From: Pseudomonadota bacterium | GTDB lineage: Bacteria > Pseudomonadota > Gammaproteobacteria > Burkholderiales > Burkholderiaceae_D | Length of the DNA stretch: 12,341 nucleotides | Assembly: GCA_023389425.1 (NCBI GenBank) | Contig: JAEWEK010000240.1 | Location: 1-12,341, forward strand | Reading direction: 5' to 3' | Shown: positions 6,836 to 12,341 of the stretch, one piece after another | Layout of the letters: each line of letters opens with the position of its first letter | How positions within the stretch are numbered: position 1 is the stretch's first letter | Position numbers and translations under genes: made by a program | Notes under the pieces: generated by a model | Told to the model about the DNA's origin: nothing | What the model saw: the letters and a program-made list of their open reading frames with translations, nothing else | Databases searched by the model: none

Positions 6836-7168
6836 GTGAAGCAGGCCAGGCAGCCGCTGGCCGGCACCGCAAGGTGCCGGCGGGAGGAAGGTCCGGACTC
6901 CACAGAGCAGGGTGACGGTTAACGGCCGTCCGTCGAAAGTTCCTTCGGGAATATAAGGCGAGGAATAGGGCCACAGAGACGAGCGTATTAAGTTACGGTG
7001 AAACGCGGTAACCTCCACCTGGAGCAATTCCAAATAGGCACGCGTTGATGTTGCTCGCGGAGCGTGCGGGTAGGAAGCTTGAGCGCCGGAGTAATTCGGC
7101 GCCTAGAGGAATGGCTGTCATAGCGGGCAACCGCCGTAACAGAATCCGGCCTATCGGCCTGCTTTACA
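6836..7168 (+). ncRNA. rnpB: RNase P RNA (bacterial type A)
   Basis: This is the catalytic RNA of RNase P, which trims the 5' leaders of tRNA precursors. The 5' end (GTGAAGCAGGCC, 6836-6847) pairs with the 3' end (GGCCTGCTTTAC, 7156-7167) to form P1, 12 bp with one wobble. Conserved core blocks appear in order: GAGGAAGGTCCGGACTCC near 6893, CAGAGCAGGGTG, ACAGAGACGAG near 6973, GTGAAACGCGGTAACCTCC, CAAATAGGCA near 7030, TAGAGGAATGGCTGTC near 7105, and CAGAATCCGGCCTAT near 7140. The GGCCTAT segment corresponds to the region that binds the tRNA CCA end. Length of about 333 nt is normal. Ends are inferred from pairing. Confidence 0.97.
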
Positions 7169-7177
7169 TTGAATTCA

Positions 7178-7193
7178 CGCCGGCGCGCCGGCG
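7178..7193. other. Perfect 16-bp GC palindrome between rnpB and glpK
   Basis: CGCCGGCGCGCCGGCG is fully self-complementary and sits 10 nt after the end of rnpB and 5 nt before the glpK ribosome site GGAGG (7199-7203). It could stop or process the rnpB transcript, though no T-run follows, or limit access to the glpK ribosome site. Its position is seen; its function is not. Confidence 0.4.
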
Positions 7194-7208
7194 GCCCCGG
7201 AGGCATTG

Positions 7209-8693
7209 ATGCGGCAATTCATCCTTGCCCTCGACCAGGGCACGACCAGTTCGCGCGCCATCCTGTTCGATCGCGACGGCCGCGTGGTGGCCATCGCGCA
7301 GCAGGAATTTCCCCAGCATTTCCCCCAGCCCGGATGGGTCGAGCACGACGCGCGCGACATCTGGAACAGCCAGCTCGGCTGCGCGCGCGCGGTGCTGCGC
7401 GAGGCCGGCATCGGCGCGCAGCAGGTCGCGGCGATCGGCATCGCCAACCAGCGCGAGACCACCGTCGTCTGGGACCGCGTCACCGGCGAACCCATCGCAC
7501 GGGCCATCGTCTGGCAGGACCGGCGCACCGCAGATGCGTGCGAACAATTGCGCATCGAGGGCAGGGCCGAACTCATCCAGCGCAAGACAGGGCTCGAGCT
7601 CGATGCCTATTTTTCCGCGACTAAATTGAACTGGCTGCTGGACAATGTTCCCGGCGCACGGGCGCGTGCCGGGAACGGCGAACTCGCCTTCGGCACCATC
7701 GACAGCTGGCTCGCCTTCAAACTGTGCGGCAGGCATGTGACCGACGTCAGCAATGCTTCGCGTTCCATGCTGTTCAACATCCACACGCTGCGCTGGGACG
7801 AGGAATTGCTCGCGCTGTTCGGCGTGCCGGCCGCCATGCTGCCCGAAGTGGTGTCGAGTTCGGAACAAATCGGCATGACGAATGTCGAATGGCTGGGATG
7901 CGCGATTCCGATTGCCGGCATCGCTGGAGACCAGCAGGCCGCGACGTTCGGGCAGGCTTGCCACCGCCAGGGCATGGTCAAGAATACCTATGGCACCGGC
8001 TGCTTCATGCTCATGCACGCGGGCGGGCAGCCGCCGCAATCGCATAACCGGCTGCTCGCCACGATCGGCTGGCGGATCGATGGGCGCACAGACTATCTGT
8101 TGGAAGGCAGCGTGTTCATGGGCGGCGCCACCGTGCAGTGGTTGCGCGACGGCCTCGGCATCATCAAGCAGTCGTCGGACGTGGAGGCGCTCGCGACCAG
8201 CGTGCCCGACACTGGCGGCGTCATGCTGGTGCCGGCATTTGCAGGGCTGGGAGCGCCGCACTGGGATCCGTATGCGCGCGGCACCATTGTCGGCATGACG
8301 CGCGGAACCACCGCGGCCCATATCGCCCGCGCCGCCGTGGAGGCCATTGCCTACCAGAGCGCCGAGCTGTTGCAGGCAATGCAGAAAGATGTCGACTGCC
8401 CTGTGGCCGAGGTGCGCGCCGATGGCGGCGCCGCCCGCAATGATTCGCTGATGCAGTTCCAGGCCGACTTGCTCGGCGTGCCGGTGGTGCGTCCGCAGGT
8501 CACCGAAACGACGGCGCTGGGCGCTGCCTGTCTGGCCGGCCTGGCCGTCGGCTTCTGGCAGTCGCGCGATGAAATCGCCGAGCAGTGGCATGTCGACCGG
8601 CGCTTCGAACCGGCGATGCCGCCCGAACGGAGCGCGGCACTGATGGCGAGCTGGCGCCGCGCGGTGGAAGCCGCCAAATCCTGGGCGGCGTGA
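7209..8693 (+). CDS. glpK: Glycerol kinase
   Basis: GlpK phosphorylates glycerol with ATP to glycerol-3-phosphate in the cytoplasm, trapping it for catabolism and lipid synthesis. The 494-residue product is a typical full-length FGGY kinase. DQGTTSSRA (9-17) is the ATP-binding N-terminal motif; ANQRETTVVWDR and IVWQDRRT follow. The FGGY signature region is GIAGDQQAA plus KNTYGTGCFML. GLGAPHWDPYARG and DGGAARNDSLMQF are the C-terminal domain motifs. The ATG at 7209 is preceded by GGAGG with a 5-nt spacer; TTG at 7206 is too close to it. It lies directly downstream of rnpB with no promoter visible in the 40-bp gap, so read-through or a promoter inside rnpB is likely. No glpF, glpD or glpR is nearby. 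Confidence 0.96.
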   Translation: MRQFILALDQGTTSSRAILFDRDGRVVAIAQQEFPQHFPQPGWVEHDARDIWNSQLGCARAVLREAGIGAQQVAAIGIANQRETTVVWDRVTGEPIARAIVWQDRRTADACEQLRIEGRAELIQRKTGLELDAYFSATKLNWLLDNVPGARARAGNGELAFGTIDSWLAFKLCGRHVTDVSNASRSMLFNIHTLRWDEELLALFGVPAAMLPEVVSSSEQIGMTNVEWLGCAIPIAGIAGDQQAATFGQACHRQGMVKNTYGTGCFMLMHAGGQPPQSHNRLLATIGWRIDGRTDYLLEGSVFMGGATVQWLRDGLGIIKQSSDVEALATSVPDTGGVMLVPAFAGLGAPHWDPYARGTIVGMTRGTTAAHIARAAVEAIAYQSAELLQAMQKDVDCPVAEVRADGGAARNDSLMQFQADLLGVPVVRPQVTETTALGAACLAGLAVGFWQSRDEIAEQWHVDRRFEPAMPPERSAALMASWRRAVEAAKSWAA

Positions 8694-8697
8694 ACCC

Positions 8698-9414
8698 TCA
8701 ATCGACCGTGTTGGCGAACTCGCCCGGCGTGACGGTGCCGGCGACCGTGGCACCGGCCGGCGCCGGCGGATAGAGCCAGCTGAACAGCAGCGTGGCGGCC
8801 GCGGCACCCAGCAGTTCCGCGATGACATAGCCGGGAGCATCGACAGGACGGATGCCGGCAACGGTGTCGGTCGCCATGCGCGCCAGCGTCAGCGCCGGAT
8901 TGGCGAAACAGCTGGAGGAGGTGAACCAGTAGCCCGCGACGATGTAGGCGGAAACGGCGAACGGCGTCAGCGACGGCCGGCTGCGCGAGCAGCCCATGAT
9001 GACGGCGATCAGGCCGAAGCTTGCGACGAACTCGCTCCACCACAAGGCCGGTCCCGCCCGCAGGTGCTGCGATGCCTCGAACAAGGGCAAGCCGAACATC
9101 CGGTGCGCGATCGCGACGCCGGCGAAGGCGCCAATCACCTGCACGACGATATAAGGCAGCACTTCGCGCCTGGGCACATTGCGCTGCCATGCCTCGGATA
9201 AAGTGACGATGGGATTGAAATGCGCACCGGAGATGGTGCCGAAGGTCAGGATCAGCGCCAGCAGGCCGGCGCCGGTCGCCAGCGTATTGCAGAGCAGGGC
9301 GAGCGCGACATTTCCGCCGGCAAGTTTGTCGCCCATGGTGGCGGAGCCGACCACGACTGCGAGCAGCATTGCCGTCCCAACTCCTTCCGCGACGAGGCGG
9401 CGTTCAACACTCAT
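8698..9414 (-). CDS. aqpS: Arsenic-operon aquaglyceroporin AqpS-like
   Basis: A 238-residue MIP-family channel with six predicted membrane helices (about 8-27, 34-57, 85-107, 125-142, 150-168, 196-215) and two half-helix motifs. The first motif is NPI (67-69, in AHFNPIVTL) instead of NPA; the second is NPA (172-174) followed by leucine instead of the usual selectivity-filter arginine. Both changes suggest a pore for larger neutral solutes. Its ATG overlaps the arsC stop (ATGA, 9411-9414), placing it last in the ars operon. In the Sinorhizobium meliloti model, arsenite made by ArsC leaves through AqpS down its gradient. The alternative, a glycerol facilitator for the neighbouring glpK, is less likely because glpK is convergent, with 4 bp between stops. 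Confidence 0.8.
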   Translation of the reverse strand: MSVERRLVAEGVGTAMLLAVVVGSATMGDKLAGGNVALALLCNTLATGAGLLALILTFGTISGAHFNPIVTLSEAWQRNVPRREVLPYIVVQVIGAFAGVAIAHRMFGLPLFEASQHLRAGPALWWSEFVASFGLIAVIMGCSRSRPSLTPFAVSAYIVAGYWFTSSSCFANPALTLARMATDTVAGIRPVDAPGYVIAELLGAAAATLLFSWLYPPAPAGATVAGTVTPGEFANTVD

Positions 9415-9911
9415 ACTGCTGTCTCCCCGATCCTGCGCACGGCCGCGCGTGCCGAGTCATCGGCAATCTGATCCCATGGCAAGTCGACAAAAAGTTGCAT
9501 CCGCGCCCGGATTTGCTGGAACACGTGCTCGAACGCGGCGCGCTTGTCATCGTCGCTGCCCTCGACCGCGGCAGGATCCTCGAAGCCCCAGTGCGCGGTG
9601 GCTGGATGGCCCGGCCACAACGGGCAGGCCTCGCCGGCGGCATTGTCGCAGACGGTGATGATGAAATCCATGCGCGGCGCGTCGGGGAGGGCGTATTCGT
9701 CCCAGCTCTTGCTGCGCAGCTGAGCGGACGGGTAGCCGATCGCGTCCAGCTTTTCGATCGCAAACGGATTCACCTTGCCGGTCGGCGCGCTGCCGGCGCT
9801 GTAGCCGGTGAAGCGTCCCCGGCCCATGACCGTCGCCAGCGCTTCCGCCATGACGCTGCGGGCGGAATTGCCGGTGCAGAGAAAGAGCACCTTGTATTGT
9901 TTGTCGATCAT
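9411..9911 (-). CDS. arsC: Arsenate reductase, thioredoxin-coupled LMW-phosphatase type
   Basis: ArsC reduces arsenate to arsenite in the cytoplasm. The 166-residue protein has the low-molecular-weight phosphatase P-loop CTGNSARS (C12, R18) and a redox pair C89 and C96 in VCDNAAGEACP. The three cysteines and the 7-residue spacing of the last two match the thioredoxin-dependent ArsC class (Cys10/82/89 in the S. aureus enzyme). DP at 112-113 (GFEDPAA) fits the general-acid loop. The start MIDKQYKVLFLCTGN is fixed by homology; its ribosome site is weak, and it begins 5 nt after the arsI stop, suggesting coupling. Its stop overlaps the aqpS start. Confidence 0.94.
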   Translation of the reverse strand: MIDKQYKVLFLCTGNSARSVMAEALATVMGRGRFTGYSAGSAPTGKVNPFAIEKLDAIGYPSAQLRSKSWDEYALPDAPRMDFIITVCDNAAGEACPLWPGHPATAHWGFEDPAAVEGSDDDKRAAFEHVFQQIRARMQLFVDLPWDQIADDSARAAVRRIGETAV

Positions 9912-9916
9912 GATGG

Positions 9917-10390
9917 TCAGCAGCAATTGCCTTTGGGGCCGCAGGAGGGGGCGGCGTCGATCGCGGGCACGCAGCAAGGCGTTGCTTGGTCCGGACGCTC
10001 GCCGGAGCCGGCTTGTTCGCCGTATACTGGAATGCTGTCCAGGGTGTGAAAGGTTTCCCAAGCGATGCCGCTGGGGTCCTGCACCCAATATTTGTCGGAC
10101 TTCGCGTAGCAGCATGCGGCGCCGGTCTGCTCGACCAGGCCGGTGCGCAGCGTCGACAGGCGGGCCTGCATTTCCGCCAGTTCGTCGCCGGATTCGACCT
10201 GCATGCCCAGATGATTGACGCCGCTGGCGCGGTCGCGCACCGAAATCGCGAAATTGATGCGTGGATCGTCCAGCATCCATTTCGCGTAATCCCGTTTGAC
10301 GACGCTGGGCTCGGTGGCGAACATGCCGGAATAAAACTTGATGCTGTCCGCCAGATTGTCGACGGCGACATGGACGTGGAAGCGTTTCAT
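9917..10390 (-). CDS. arsI: ArsI/CadI-family metalloenzyme, probable C-As lyase
   Basis: A 157-residue protein of the glyoxalase/dioxygenase fold. Established ArsI enzymes are Fe(II) dioxygenases that cleave the C-As bond of methylarsenite and aromatic arsenicals. Their hallmarks are present: N-terminal HVH (5-7) and H60 (NHLG) as metal ligands, the vicinal pair C93-C94 in ACCYAKSDKYW that binds trivalent arsenic, and E112 in GIAWETF. CadI proteins share these residues, so the call rests partly on the ars context. An extra tail holds five cysteines (C139, C140, C150, C156, C157). The start at 10390 overlaps the arsR stop (ATGA) and has AAGGAG 7 nt upstream; ATG at 10396 would be too close. 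Confidence 0.86.
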   Translation of the reverse strand: MKRFHVHVAVDNLADSIKFYSGMFATEPSVVKRDYAKWMLDDPRINFAISVRDRASGVNHLGMQVESGDELAEMQARLSTLRTGLVEQTGAACCYAKSDKYWVQDPSGIAWETFHTLDSIPVYGEQAGSGERPDQATPCCVPAIDAAPSCGPKGNCC

Positions 10391-10722
10391 GCGCATTCTC
10401 CTTGCGTTGAACAGGTGGAAGGGCTGGGCGAGCAAGGCGTGCCGCCGCAGCAGTTTTCGGTGAGGAAGGAAATCAGGCCGTTCATCGCCGCGAAGTTGGC
10501 TGAATAGATGAGCGAGCGGCCGGCCTTGGCCTGGTGCACCAGCCCGGCGTGGGTCAGTTCCTTCAGATGGAAGGACAGCGAGGACGGCGGAATGCCGAGC
10601 GCTTCCGCGATGCGGGTGGCCGCCATGCCGTCCGGCCCAGCCTGCACCAGCAGGCGAAACACCGCCAGCCGCGATTCCTGGGCGAGGGCGGCAAGTGCTG
10701 CCACAACGGTTGAATGGTCCAT
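10387..10722 (-). CDS. arsR: ArsR-family arsenite-responsive repressor
   Basis: A 111-residue winged-helix repressor that should release DNA on binding As(III). The helix-turn-helix covers about 34-58 (MAATRIAEALGIPPSSLSFHLKELTHAGLV in total), followed by the wing (KAGRSLIYSAN). The CxC motif of the E. coli-type sensor is absent in the DNA-recognition helix. Instead the C-terminus has C91, C92 and C97 (NCCGGTPC), like the Acidithiobacillus ferrooxidans ArsR site (Cys95, 96, 102). C104 and C110 are extra. It heads the leftward arsR-arsI-arsC-aqpS operon and probably represses it from the operator at 10743-10776. Confidence 0.94.
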   Translation of the reverse strand: MDHSTVVAALAALAQESRLAVFRLLVQAGPDGMAATRIAEALGIPPSSLSFHLKELTHAGLVHQAKAGRSLIYSANFAAMNGLISFLTENCCGGTPCSPSPSTCSTQGECA

Positions 10723-10742
10723 GGTCGAGCCGCTCTAGAATC

Positions 10743-10776
10743 ATTAATTTGATAATATTGGAAGTATCGAATTAAT
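10743..10776. promoter_or_regulatory. Putative ArsR operator between arsR and arsN1
   Basis: ATTAATTTGATA and TATCGAATTAAT form 12-bp arms with one mismatch, separated by 10 bp. This AT-rich dyad stands out from the GC-rich surroundings. It overlaps the -10 box and most of the spacer of the arsR promoter, ideal for autorepression. It also lies 57 bp before the likely arsN1 start, so it may control both directions. Confidence 0.75.
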
Positions 10777-10780
10777 GCAA
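10752..10780 (-). promoter_or_regulatory. Promoter of the arsR-arsI-arsC-aqpS operon
   Basis: On the minus strand TTGCAT (10775-10780) and TATTAT (10752-10757) are 17 bp apart, good -35 and -10 boxes. Transcription would begin near 10745, about 23 nt before the arsR start codon. The ArsR operator covers the -10 box and spacer. Confidence 0.75.
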
Positions 10781-10832
10781 GGGAAATCATCGTGCGACAA
10801 TGCCGTACAACACATCGTTTGGGAGATCGGCC

Positions 10833-11318
10833 GTGATTCGGGAAGCGCACGCGCAGGACGCCGCCGCAATTGTCGCGATCTACAACCATTATGTCCGCAC
10901 CACCACCGTGTCCTTCGAGCTGGAGCCGGTGACCGCCGTCGACATGGCGCGCAGGATCGAAGCGGTGCGGGCGGCCGGCCTGCCGTGGCTGGTGGCGGAG
11001 CTGGATGGCAAGCTGGCCGGCTACGCCTACGCGAGCAAGTGGCGCGAACGCCTCGCGTACCGCAGCTCGGTCGAATGCTCGGTCTATCTCGACGCCGCAG
11101 CGCACGGACGTGGCATCGCATCGTCACTATATGAGGAGTTGCTGCGCCAACTGGCCGCGCTCGGCGTACATGCGGCCATCGGCGGCATCGCGCTGCCGAA
11201 TCCGGCGAGCGTGCGACTGCACGAGAAGTTCGGCTTCGCGCAGGTCGCGATGTTTCGCGAGGTCGGCCGCAAGTTCGACCGCTGGATCGACGTCGGATAC
11301 TGGCAGCGCTTGCTGTAG
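10833..11318 (+). CDS. arsN1: GNAT acetyltransferase, ArsN1-like (arsinothricin resistance)
   Basis: A 161-residue cytoplasmic acetyltransferase of the phosphinothricin-acetyltransferase branch. IREAHAQDAAAIVAIYNHYV (2-21) is the family N-terminus, HGRGIA (91-96) is the acetyl-CoA loop, NPASVRLHEKFGF (123-135) and KFDRWIDVGYWQ (147-158) are family motifs. ArsN1 enzymes acetylate the amino group of arsinothricin, an arsenic analogue of phosphinothricin. Family members also accept phosphinothricin or methionine sulfoximine, so the substrate is inferred from the ars context. GTG at 10833 is chosen because GGGAG precedes it at a good distance and it matches the family start; ATG at 10800 would add 11 residues without a proper ribosome site. 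Confidence 0.8.
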   Translation: MIREAHAQDAAAIVAIYNHYVRTTTVSFELEPVTAVDMARRIEAVRAAGLPWLVAELDGKLAGYAYASKWRERLAYRSSVECSVYLDAAAHGRGIASSLYEELLRQLAALGVHAAIGGIALPNPASVRLHEKFGFAQVAMFREVGRKFDRWIDVGYWQRLL

Positions 11319-11397
11319 AAAAAGCCCGCGCCAACGGTGCGAGTGCGTCCCCTGCGTTCAGGCACAATCGCAGGAACAGGCACCGCATGGAGGCCGC

Positions 11398-11904
11398 TTG
11401 AAATTCCTGATCCGCTTCTTCTCGACCGTGCATGCGCTGATCGCGGTGCTGTTCACGCTGGTGTCCCTGCTGTTCCTGGTCGAGGCCGCGCGCACCGGCT
11501 GGGCCGCCGTGGGCAAGGCGCCGCTGGAAAGCGCCAACGTGGCGATCGAGGCGATCGGGCTGCTGGCGATCGCCGTGGTGTCCTTGCAGATCGCCCAGAC
11601 CATCACCGAGGAAGAGGTGATCCGCGACGCCCACATCAGCGCGCCGACGCGGCTGCGTCGTTACCTGTCGCGCTTCCTGGTGGTGCTGGTGGTGGCGCTG
11701 GCCGTCGAAGGCATGGTCGGCACCTTCAAGTCGCTGCACGAAAATCCCGCGATGCTGCCTGCCGCCGCCACCGTGCTGGCCGCCACCGCCTTGCTGCTTG
11801 CGGCCTGGGGAGCGTTTATCAAATTCAATCGGGCCGCCGAAGAGCTCGAACCGGAGGCGATGGAGGAAGCGAAGAAGGAGGACGCCAAGCTGGAAGGGGG
11901 ATAG
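11398..11904 (+). CDS. Four-helix membrane protein, unknown function
   Basis: A 168-residue hydrophobic protein with four predicted membrane helices at about 8-30, 46-67, 92-109 and 118-140. A charged, glutamate- and lysine-rich C-terminal tail (142-168) is likely cytoplasmic. I do not recognise the family. The first in-frame start is TTG at 11398, preceded by GGAGG with a short 4-nt spacer; no in-frame ATG lies near. It begins 79 bp after the acetyltransferase in the same direction, so it might be co-transcribed with it, but nothing in its sequence links it to arsenic. Confidence 0.7.
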   Translation: MKFLIRFFSTVHALIAVLFTLVSLLFLVEAARTGWAAVGKAPLESANVAIEAIGLLAIAVVSLQIAQTITEEEVIRDAHISAPTRLRRYLSRFLVVLVVALAVEGMVGTFKSLHENPAMLPAAATVLAATALLLAAWGAFIKFNRAAEELEPEAMEEAKKEDAKLEGG

Positions 11905-11905
11905 A

Positions 11906-11934
11906 TGGACATCGCGAACTTTGCCGCGTACACT
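11906..11934 (+). promoter_or_regulatory. Promoter of the DUF805 gene
   Basis: TGGACA (11906-11911) and TACACT (11929-11934) are separated by exactly 17 bp. The -35 box matches consensus at five of six positions, the -10 box at four. The predicted start is G11941, leaving an 81-nt leader. Confidence 0.6.
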
Positions 11935-11940
11935 CGGCTT

Positions 11941-12021
11941 GCCAAACGGGTAACACCCCGTGATGGGAGCAGAGCTCCGAAGAGGGCTCGACCGTGCCAA
12001 CTCAAGAGGAGAGACTACGAG
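11941..12021 (+). ncRNA. Candidate structured leader of the DUF805 gene
   Basis: The predicted 81-nt untranslated leader can form ACGGG/CCCGT (11946-11961, 6-nt loop) and GGAGC-AGA-GCTCC (11966-11978). A competing stem AGC(T)CC/GGGCT (11973-11988) would exclude the second. CUCC at 11975-11978 could also pair with GGAG of the ribosome site (12008-12011), which offers a switch mechanism. Conserved candidate RNAs named DUF805 and DUF805b have been proposed upstream of DUF805 genes from comparative genomics; I recall the names but cannot match their consensus here. Confidence 0.35.
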
Positions 12022-12341
12022 ATGACCTTGTCCGAATCCATTCAATCCTGCTTTTCGAAATATGCGGATTTCAACGGGATTGCCCCGCGTTCCGAGTTCT
12101 GGTGGTTCACACTGTTCTGCTGGGTCGCGTCGATGATGATTAACTTCTTTGGCGGCGGCATTGCGTCCTTTATTTTCTCGCTCGCGACCCTGGTGCCGAG
12201 TTTTGCGGTGGGCGCGCGCCGGCTGCACGACACCGACCGCAGCGGCTGGCTGCAATTGCTGTTGCTGGTCCCGGTGATCGGCTGGATCTTGTTGATCGTA
12301 TGGTGGGTCCAGGAAAGCAAGGCCAACCGCTACGCGAACCC
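12022..12341 (+). CDS. DUF805 family membrane protein, truncated by window end
   Basis: The first 106 codons of a DUF805 protein, open to the window edge. The family's N-terminal cytoplasmic segment is clear (FSKYADFNGIAPRSEFWWF, residues 11-29), then two close hydrophobic stretches (about 29-62). The hallmark ARRLHDTDRSGWLQLL (68-83) follows, then a third helix ending in WWVQESKANRYANP. The function of DUF805 proteins is unknown. The start is supported by AGAGGAGAG ending 8 nt upstream. Only the last residues seem to be missing, since these proteins usually end soon after the NRYG-like motif. Confidence 0.9.
   Translation, partial: MTLSESIQSCFSKYADFNGIAPRSEFWWFTLFCWVASMMINFFGGGIASFIFSLATLVPSFAVGARRLHDTDRSGWLQLLLLVPVIGWILLIVWWVQESKANRYAN

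Noticed and set aside
7164..8861. 565-codon leftward frame across glpK
   Set aside because: It runs antisense through an intact glycerol kinase and into aqpS and has no family features.
9917..10390. Generic glyoxalase or bleomycin-resistance protein
   Set aside because: The vicinal C93-C94, H60, E112 pattern and position inside the ars operon are specific to the ArsI/CadI group.
10744..12255. 503-codon leftward frame over the acetyltransferase, membrane protein and DUF805 gene
   Set aside because: It spans three separate genes on the other strand and several control regions; low-complexity translation.

Overview
The window is GC-rich chromosomal DNA from a betaproteobacterium. The ftsY-ftsE-ftsX-rpoH order, the protein sequences and a CIRCE operator in front of rpoH suggest Burkholderiales, most likely an Oxalobacteraceae (Massilia-like) species. 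The genus is inferred from resemblance and no search was run.

Left part (1-4775): a leftward cell-division and heat-shock block. ftsY (SRP receptor GTPase), ftsE and ftsX (divisome ABC complex) are packed tightly and followed by rpoH (sigma-32). rpoH has its own promoter overlapped by a CIRCE (HrcA) operator and ends at a strong intrinsic terminator. The 509-bp rpoH-ftsX gap also holds an unexplained structured element, a possible three-way junction closed by an 11-bp stem, and a rightward terminator-like hairpin, so a small RNA is possible. Copies of a GTCGT(T/C)CCCGC-type palindromic repeat flank rpoH. FtsY carries an unusual Pro/Ala/Thr repeat linker of about 100 residues.

Middle part (4776-8693): a small single-pass membrane protein; a convergent thiamine-diphosphate enzyme that resembles acetolactate synthase but lacks the RFDDR motif; then, rightward, RNase P RNA (rnpB) and glycerol kinase (glpK).

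Right part (8698-11318): a compact leftward arsenic operon, arsR-arsI-arsC-aqpS, joined by ATGA overlaps or very short gaps. A divergent arsN1-like acetyltransferase shares its control region, which holds an obvious inverted-repeat ArsR operator overlapping the arsR promoter. The set points to handling of inorganic arsenate (ArsC plus an aquaporin exit channel), methylarsenite-type organoarsenicals (ArsI) and arsinothricin-like antibiotics (ArsN1). No ArsB or Acr3 pump is visible.

Far right (11319-12341): a four-helix hypothetical membrane protein, then a DUF805 membrane protein cut by the window edge. The DUF805 gene is preceded by a good promoter and an 81-nt leader with potential hairpins, a candidate cis-regulatory RNA.
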